From the NCBI GenBank assembly GCA_028673005.1, contig CM054115.1, positions 189,414,548 through 189,478,547 of the forward strand: DNA of 64,000 nucleotides. The letters run 5' to 3'. A program made the translations under genes and the position numbers. Position 1 is the stretch's first letter; every line of letters begins with the position of its first letter. This stretch comes from Tanypteryx hageni (lineage: Eukaryota > Arthropoda > Insecta > Odonata > Petaluridae). The notes under the pieces were generated by a model. That model saw only the letters and a program-made list of their open reading frames with translations. It searched no databases and was not told the DNA's origin. Shown here piece after piece: positions 57,916 to 64,000 of this stretch.

Positions 57916-59344
57916 TAAATCTGTATTATCCTTCTCTCTTGTTTTATTTAAATTAAATTTTAAATCAAAGAAAATTCAACGCAGAAGAATTGAACACCAA
58001 AAGCTACTTAAGTTGCCTAAAAAATGGAAGATAAGGGAACTTTTTTGTGAAAACACTCATACTGCATTTTCTGAGCCTGCGTTAAGTGGAATAAACGGAA
58101 AAAGGATAATGACGGCAGAAGTGAGGAAGAGAAAGAAAAAAAAACGCGAAACTCTGAAGCGGAGCGGAAAAACAAGGCAAAGTTTAGAAATGAAAAGCCG
58201 AGAAATAGAGATGGATGCATAGAGACGGCTAGATCTACAGAGGAAGAAGCGAGCAGAAAGAGGACAAAATAATGTCGACCCTAAACTTCTGGTCGCGTCG
58301 TCATCGTCTCTCACCTCAATTCCGAGAATTTTCCGCCCGGGGCAGCTCCCGGATAAGTTGAGGAGATGAGCGAGTGGCAAGGAATGGCAGAGTTACGCCT
58401 TGTCGCTTTATGTGGGGAGGAGGGGCGGAGAGAAGCAGAGGGAGTGGGGCAGAGCGGGGGTGGGAGGTGGTTGCGGTAGGAGAAAGTGAAGGGGGGGATG
58501 CCCCGGGAGAAAGTGGAGGCGAAAGAAGAGGGAGCCAGGAGGCGAGGGAAAAACAAGGTCTATCGGATCAATTTGCGGACAGTTCACCCTTGCGTCTAAA
58601 CATTCGCCTAGGAGCCCGTATTCTCTCGGCGTCACGTAGCGAACGGCTAGGAGCGCAGGGCCAAAGAAAATTTACTAAGCGCGTGATGACGTTACTCTGA
58701 GAAATGAAAAAAATACGTTTTTCGCGGGCTCGATTGGGAAATTTAATATAGCACTCGATTGGCGAAAGGAATAAAATCTTACCGTCAATTGATATCATTT
58801 AAAAGTAACGAAACGATAACTGAAGAACGAAACACTACATATGACAGTTATAAAATGATTTGATTTGAGCTCTCTTGAGTGTTTGATACGAGAATAAATG
58901 ATGAAAATGGAACGAGCGGAAGAGTGAGATAATGAGCGAAAGGAGAGGATCAGATTGAGAGCAATCGATTGCTCGAGGATTTCGACGAGATGCTGTTGGC
59001 AGCCGATGGGTTTATAAACATATGTGACGGAGGACAACGGGGTGAACTTTGACGCGGGAAGAGAAAGACGTAAGAAGTGCTGAGCGCGAGAGAAAAGGTG
59101 GACAGCAGCTTAACCTGCGCGGATCATCCTTCAAGTGCCTTCGACGGCAGAACCCATCGGCTGATTTCCCCTGCTGCTATATCCCGTGGGGATCCCGCGG
59201 CGCCAAATATCGCCCAACGAATTTGTCGCTTCGCCCTGTCGGTTTTTCCTTCTTTCTTGAACCAAAACATTTCATGGTCGTTGACAATGAATTCATTGTT
59301 CACTTAAGATTAGATATCGTTAGAAAAAAATAAACGGAAAAATT
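57916..59344. other. gene-free DNA with a GC- and purine-rich segment
   Basis: A purine-rich stretch at about 58100-58160 and a G-rich stretch at 58405-58550 are followed by CpG-containing, non-repetitive DNA to about 59260. The composition could suit a promoter or conserved non-coding region, but no start site, exon or domain can be supported. Confidence 0.4.
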
Positions 59345-59880
59345 GGTTCGTGTAGCAGATGTGGCGCCATGTCTGGGAAGACTACCTGATCTTCGCGTTC
59401 GACCCTTATTAGAAAGGATTAGCGTCCCTCCCTCGGACTCGAATCCCGGACCCTTGCTCGGTGTAGTCTACCCTCACAGGGGGTGGTGAAATTACCGATC
59501 TATCATTGCAAAATTGCAATACTTTTTGCAAATAAGGCGATTGGAAGTTATATCATTGCATTGCGGTAAAAATGCTGATTATTGACGTTTTAAAACGAGA
59601 TTCTACGATGCATATCAACGGAGCTAGGAAACGAGCGAAGTAGAGAGGGTGGGGGAGGATTGAAACTGAAGGGAGAGTGAGAGGTACCAACATAAGCGCT
59701 ATATAATTTCCTCTTTTAAAATTACCTAAAATTAAGGTTAAGTCAAATTTGATAGGGACGCTTTAGTTACGCCTTAAAAGGTAATGAAGAGAAAATATAC
59801 TGAATTAAGTCCTGGGTTCGACTCAAGCTCTTTTATATTTCCCATAAGATAACATGTAAAAACATTTTTCTTTTGCAAGT
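59345..59880. repeat. two SINE-like / tRNA-like fragments
   Basis: On the - strand GGGATTCGAGTCC (about 59455-59443) resembles a B box, with only a weak A box nearby. On the + strand GGGTTCGACTC at 59815-59825 is followed by TTTATATTTCCC and TAACATGTAA, matching the order at 10214. Neither folds as a tRNA. Confidence 0.35.
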
Positions 59881-60954
59881 TAAAATTAGAAGAAATTCAT
59901 CGACCATCGGAATGTAACTATTTTGAAGTTAAGTAAACAAGGTTTAATATTCTTATAATCGATTATCATATTCAAATATCAAATTTATTTTTAAAACAAC
60001 ATTTTTTGTAAAAATTTTGACTCTTTAACTGGTGGTTGCTATGCGTGAGATTTTCATTGTTGAGACCCGAGTCATTAAATTTTAGCCAAACGCTTTAAAA
60101 CATTTTTACTGAAATGAGCGTTTTGGCCCATTTCCATTGGTAAATATATCTTAAGTTGTATCTGACAAATAGACCGATTCTCTATAATATCCACGATGTA
60201 AAATACATTGACCTTTTTCTCAATTTTCTTCTCCATGAATATTCTGTATTCACCCATATCAACGACGAGTATTCAATTACGAGGGAAAAAGTAAATACAA
60301 CAAACAGATTTCTACTTCTCCCCGCCTGAATCTGAATCGAGTAGAAATATCAACATGGAAAGATTCTTTCTACAGAAAAATAATAATCACCATTAAATAT
60401 CATCGTTTACAATATATTAAATAAATAAACGAAGTCAAACTCACAACCTACATTTCCACGTTAATTTACGTTTAAAAGGTGAGTTTGATTTCATTTGTAT
60501 ACAAAGTGAAACATTCCTTGGTTAAAAATATTTCCTGATTTGACCAAATTGTCATAAGAATGAAATTACATTTTCATATAATGAATTAATTATGAACCAA
60601 AGGTTTTGGAATTATAATTTTTTATTAATCTAAAATTAATTAATTAATTTTCTAACTTTTCGAACGTGAACGACGAGATTGGTAGACGCCCATACTGTAT
60701 AACGACGCACTGATAAACCAAACTCTCGAATAAAGATGTCTCCAGAATAAAAATTTGGAGGATTAATTTGAACTCAACCAGAGATACGCCATAATTTTAA
60801 GCAAACAGAAGTGAAAGCGTTCTGAATGAAGAAAATGATTGTAGTGCCATAATTAAATTAAAAACTTTGTTTATAGATTGGCGAAGTTCATCTACCGACA
60901 GAATAATGTCAAAAGCCAGATTGAGTTCTGAAGTAATCAGAAAGAGGAAAGTTC
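59881..60954. other. gene-free AT-rich DNA
   Basis: No recognised coding, repeat or RNA feature. Confidence 0.5.
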
Positions 60955-61175
60955 TTCTCTAAGAGGGGGGGAGGGAGCGAGAGAAAGGGAGAGGGAAGAG
61001 GGGGGAGAGGGAGGGGAGGGGGAGGGAGGGGGGCAGAGAGGGTAGGGAGAGGGGGATAGATAGATAGATAGATAATCGTCTTTATTCGGGAGAGAGAGGG
61101 GAGAGAGGAAAGATGGGAAAGAGAGAGGAGTTGAGGTTAGGAAGGGAGAGGGGGGAAACGAGTGTAAGGAATGAT
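60955..61175 (-). repeat. polypurine tract with (GATA)n and a minimal LINE-end match
   Basis: The + strand is G/A-rich. (GATA)n lies at about 61055-61074. Read on the - strand, CCCGAATAAAGACGAT (61089-61074) matches the last bases of the A/B/C LINE family (CGCCCnAATAAAG), with pyrimidine-rich DNA on both sides and (TCTA)n directly after. Confidence 0.7.
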
Positions 61176-62569
61176 ATAAATAGAAGATAAAAAACAAACC
61201 GGGATATAAATAAGCGAAAAGTTTAGAGACGGAGGAGTGGCGAGGAGGGAAACACTTGTCTTCTGAAGGAAATTAAAACATAAGTAAGGAAGAGAAGAAA
61301 TCTACCAACGTAGATATTATGGGGGGCTTCTTTGCAACTGACTTGATTCATTATTATTGTACATTTTTTGTCGATGCTTGCATACTACAAGCACTTAAAA
61401 AATCACCATACGCCAAGATCTTAACTCGTAAATAAAACAACGCGACAGAATTTGAACTACCCATTTAAATATGATAATTGTTTTCATTTTCTGCGAAATT
61501 CAGACATCTATCCGAAATTTCTAAATTATCTGGCAATCGGCTCGCGTCCAAGTTTTCGAATTTCAAGCTTCAATGCTCACAATCAGACCGCCCTTTTTAA
61601 GCAATAACTATAATCATCAGTAAGACAATACACTAGAAGTTATGTAAAACTTAGGATATTTTGTGTTAGGCGTCATCATCCGTGCCTTATAGTACGTATC
61701 CGGATAAAAAATAATCTAATATAGTCACGCCATCATATGCTTACGTCGTTATAAAGCAGTCTAAGCATTAAATCAACGGTCTTGAAGCGTGGAAAATCAA
61801 TTCCCATTGAAAGGCATTGGAGTCGTTGCTATGGTAGTTAATATTTTTCATTGTTGAAAACCGAAAAAGTTTATTATGGTATGGTATTATGGTTTATTTA
61901 TTTGTTAATTAAATGCCTGTGACCGAATATTTTCCCAATATTTTTAGATCTGGAAAAATAGTACACATTACCGGTCCTCCACAACTTCAAATCCTTCACT
62001 AATCTGAGAGATAAATGAGTGATTTGGAGATCATATGCAATTATGAATAACGTTTAAATCTCTTCTCATCTTAACTCATATCCCTCAACTGTCAACGCTG
62101 CGATGTAGGATCATACGTATCCTCTTCTGTTCGAATGGTTCCTGGCCCTTCTTCACGGGGACGACAGGGTTGGTACTAGACTAGCAACCCAGAGAGAGAG
62201 AGCGCGCGCTAAAGAGATGTCTTCAAATCTGTTTGTTAATTGAGTCTCATTTTGCATCAAATCGTTCTTATTGTTAGATTAAACGCACACTTCAAATTAG
62301 TTCATTTATTGGCGAAGTGTATTTTGAGAGGATTTGTGTTTGAAGATCGGTAAAATTGATCGAATATGTTTAAACATGAAATTCCACACGGCAGTCGAAA
62401 CAGAAGCCAAGTATTACGATCATTGAGTAAGCATTAAATGATAATTCTATTATTACGGATAAATTTCATTGTGTAACATTTGTAGAAAGGTTAATATTAT
62501 ATTGTGAATGCAAAATAACCTGAATCATATTTTTGGTATGCGGCTACTTTAACTGCATGGCGGGCCGCA
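61176..62569. other. gene-free AT-rich DNA
   Basis: No recognised gene. A short (GA)n/(GC)n stretch occurs at about 62190-62208. Confidence 0.45.
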
Positions 62570-62720
62570 TTCGTAGTTTTGAACGATTTGGAAGGCCGAA
62601 TTGGAAGTCACAACACCTTCGGGGGATCGGATGAGGGTTTACATCGCAAGTTGCCCATAAATTCTCTGGTTCCATAGTAGTGAAAATTAAGTCTAAATAA
62701 TTTACTAGCGCTAAAACTTC
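62570..62720. mobile_element. remnant of the GGGCCGCAT-type MITE
   Basis: GGCGGGCCGCATTCG and AGTGAAAATTAAGTCTAAATA match internal parts of the hAT MITE at 2593-2892. Termini and target duplications are not recognisable, so this is a decayed fragment. Confidence 0.55.
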
Positions 62721-63194
62721 ACCAGAAAAAGTTTTGAGACTATAAATTTACTGGAAAATATAGCTTCGTCAGGCGCATGAAGCGCATTAGGCAGGGTCGG
62801 ATATAGGGACAGGCGATCTAGGCGGCCGCATAGGGCATAGCGCCTTGATCCGTGAGAGAATTGTATTGACAGATTCAGGAACTAAGTGCGAGAGAGTAAA
62901 GAAATGTATAGATTGTGTAAAATTCCCAACAAATAAGCGGTCATCTATATATCCTGAATGACGACGACGAACAAATGTAAACGATAATTGGCGAAGACCA
63001 GTCTCAACTGACAGGTATTGCTGAAAAATAATTATTTCTAAGGGTTCCACTCGAACACGTCGAGCTGCAATCGACCTCAAACCCCACTGTATTTTTGTGT
63101 GCGTGCGTGTACACACACACACATATAAATGAATGGCAACAAGATGTTGGGATAAGGAAGCCCAGTGAGCACTCACCAATAAGGGTATCCGGAA
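62721..63194. other. gene-free DNA with a short (AC)n
   Basis: (AC)n occurs at about 63109-63124. The 130-residue - strand frame at 62787-63179 has no recognisable domain. Confidence 0.4.
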
Positions 63195-63332
63195 AGTTCA
63201 CCACCAGCAATTCAACGCCGCCGAAAATTCCCGACAGCAATTCATCGCCATGGAAAATTCACCGCCACCAATTCATCGCCAAGGAAAATTCACCGCCACG
63301 GAAAATTCATCTCTATGGGAAATTTATCGCCT
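63195..63332 (+). repeat. 17-bp minisatellite
   Basis: About seven imperfect copies of AATTCAYCGCCANGGAA, with some copies shortened by about 3 bp. The + frame (HRHQFIAKENSPPRKI-like) is open because of the repeat. Confidence 0.8.
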
Positions 63333-63639
63333 TGTATGGATCATGTTGTTAACAAAGGCTGTATTAAAAATTCATGTGAGGACTCTACACCAACAGAAGA
63401 ATATAAGGGCAAATAATCCAACTATAGCGGTTTTAATAAATACAATAATGTTTCATTTTTTGACCGGGGACAAAATGGAAGTAATCCACATTTACAAGTA
63501 ATATGCCAATTGTTTATGACAACCGAATGAGATTTTTTTAAATAATGATATGCAGAATAAGAAAATTATTATTACTTTTATTTTGGCAGCCCTGCTTTGT
63601 GTATCTATCCTAAAAATTTTATTTTTGTTTTTTTATCTT
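63333..63639. other. gene-free DNA
   Basis: AT-rich sequence between the minisatellite and the satellite array, with no feature recognised. Confidence 0.4.
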
Positions 63640-64000
63640 GCACAACTCCTTCATACAAAATTTCGTTGAAATCGGTTCAGCCAATTCCTTCCAAATTCAT
63701 AATTACCGAAAAGTTTAACTTTGCAATTGTGGCACCCCTACTTTGTTAAACGGGTCGGAGTATAGAATTTTGGTCATAAATTTATGTGAAAATTCTATAT
63801 ACCAAATTTGTTTGAATTCGGGTAGGCCAATTCTTTCCAAAAGCGTAATTACCGAAAAGTTTAACTTTGCAATTGTGGCACCCCTACTTAGTAAATCGAG
63901 TCGAGGTATAGCATTTTGGCCATGAATTTCTGTGAAAATTTTATGTATCATATTTGGTTGAATTCGGTTGGGCCATTTTCTTTCAAAAGCATAACTACAG
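63640..64000 (+). repeat. 146-bp tandem satellite, truncated by the window edge
   Basis: AATTACCGAAAAGTTTAACT recurs at 63701 and 63847, and a diverged form at 63993, giving a 146-bp period. Each unit carries GCAATTGTGGCACCCC and a GAATTCGG..GGCCAATTC block. It is homologous, in inverted orientation, to the diverged array at 4720-5560. Confidence 0.88.

Noticed and set aside
58374..58700. 108-residue Gly/Arg/Glu-rich frame in G-rich DNA
   Set aside because: It is driven by composition, and overlapping Pro/Ser-rich frames on the other strand show the same effect.
62787..63179. 130-residue - strand frame
   Set aside because: It spans an (AC)n repeat and has no recognisable domain, initiation context or splice structure.

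Overview
This is nuclear DNA from an animal, most likely an insect with a large, repeat-rich, AT-rich genome. The evidence is one spliced exon of an adipokinetic-hormone/GnRH-type neuropeptide receptor on the + strand, several non-LTR retrotransposon families, hAT and piggyBac-like DNA elements, and long polypyrimidine microsatellites. Nothing looks bacterial, organellar or CRISPR-like. I cannot name the species. Only one host exon (19880-20063) is convincing, and most of the window reads as intron or intergenic DNA filled with mobile elements.

Layout. 1-11.5 kb: pyrimidine-rich repeats, an hAT MITE (2593-2892), a diverged tandem satellite (4720-5560), a G-rich minisatellite (8937-9120) and a second hAT-like MITE (9534-10000). 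11.5-15.1 kb: a foldback-like composite element. Its long inverted arms are built from about nine ~15-bp units each and enclose a ~133-bp tandem array that is split by a 5'- and 3'-truncated Ty3/mdg4-type gag-pol fragment. 16.5-18.8 kb: a decayed CR1/Daphne-like LINE. 19.88-20.06 kb: the receptor exon. 22.8-24.3 kb: two hAT MITEs. 25-29 kb: long purine and pyrimidine tracts and the first copy (A) of a second LINE family.

29-44.3 kb is a nested stack. A Daphne-like LINE on the - strand is split by a ~4.1-kb hAT element carrying a decayed transposase, and separately by a 5'-truncated copy of its own family. Beside it are copies B and C of the second LINE family. Copy C's 3' UTR is split by a nearly intact RTE-type LINE. 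45.8-46.5 kb: an hAT MITE with a piggyBac-MITE-like segment inside. 47.7-52.5 kb: a candidate DNA transposon with imperfect terminal inverted repeats. It carries a broken gene of a family I recognise only as uncharacterised and transposase-like, itself interrupted by a piggyBac-like MITE. 53-64 kb: mostly empty AT-rich DNA with microsatellites, a decayed RT fragment, MITE and SINE-like remnants, and a 146-bp satellite related in inverted orientation to the one at 4720-5560.

The elements do not cooperate. Their order of insertion can be read from who interrupts whom. The most informative observations are the foldback composite, the candidate transposon at 47.7-52.5 kb, and the LINE family whose ends repeatedly lie in CT-rich microsatellites.
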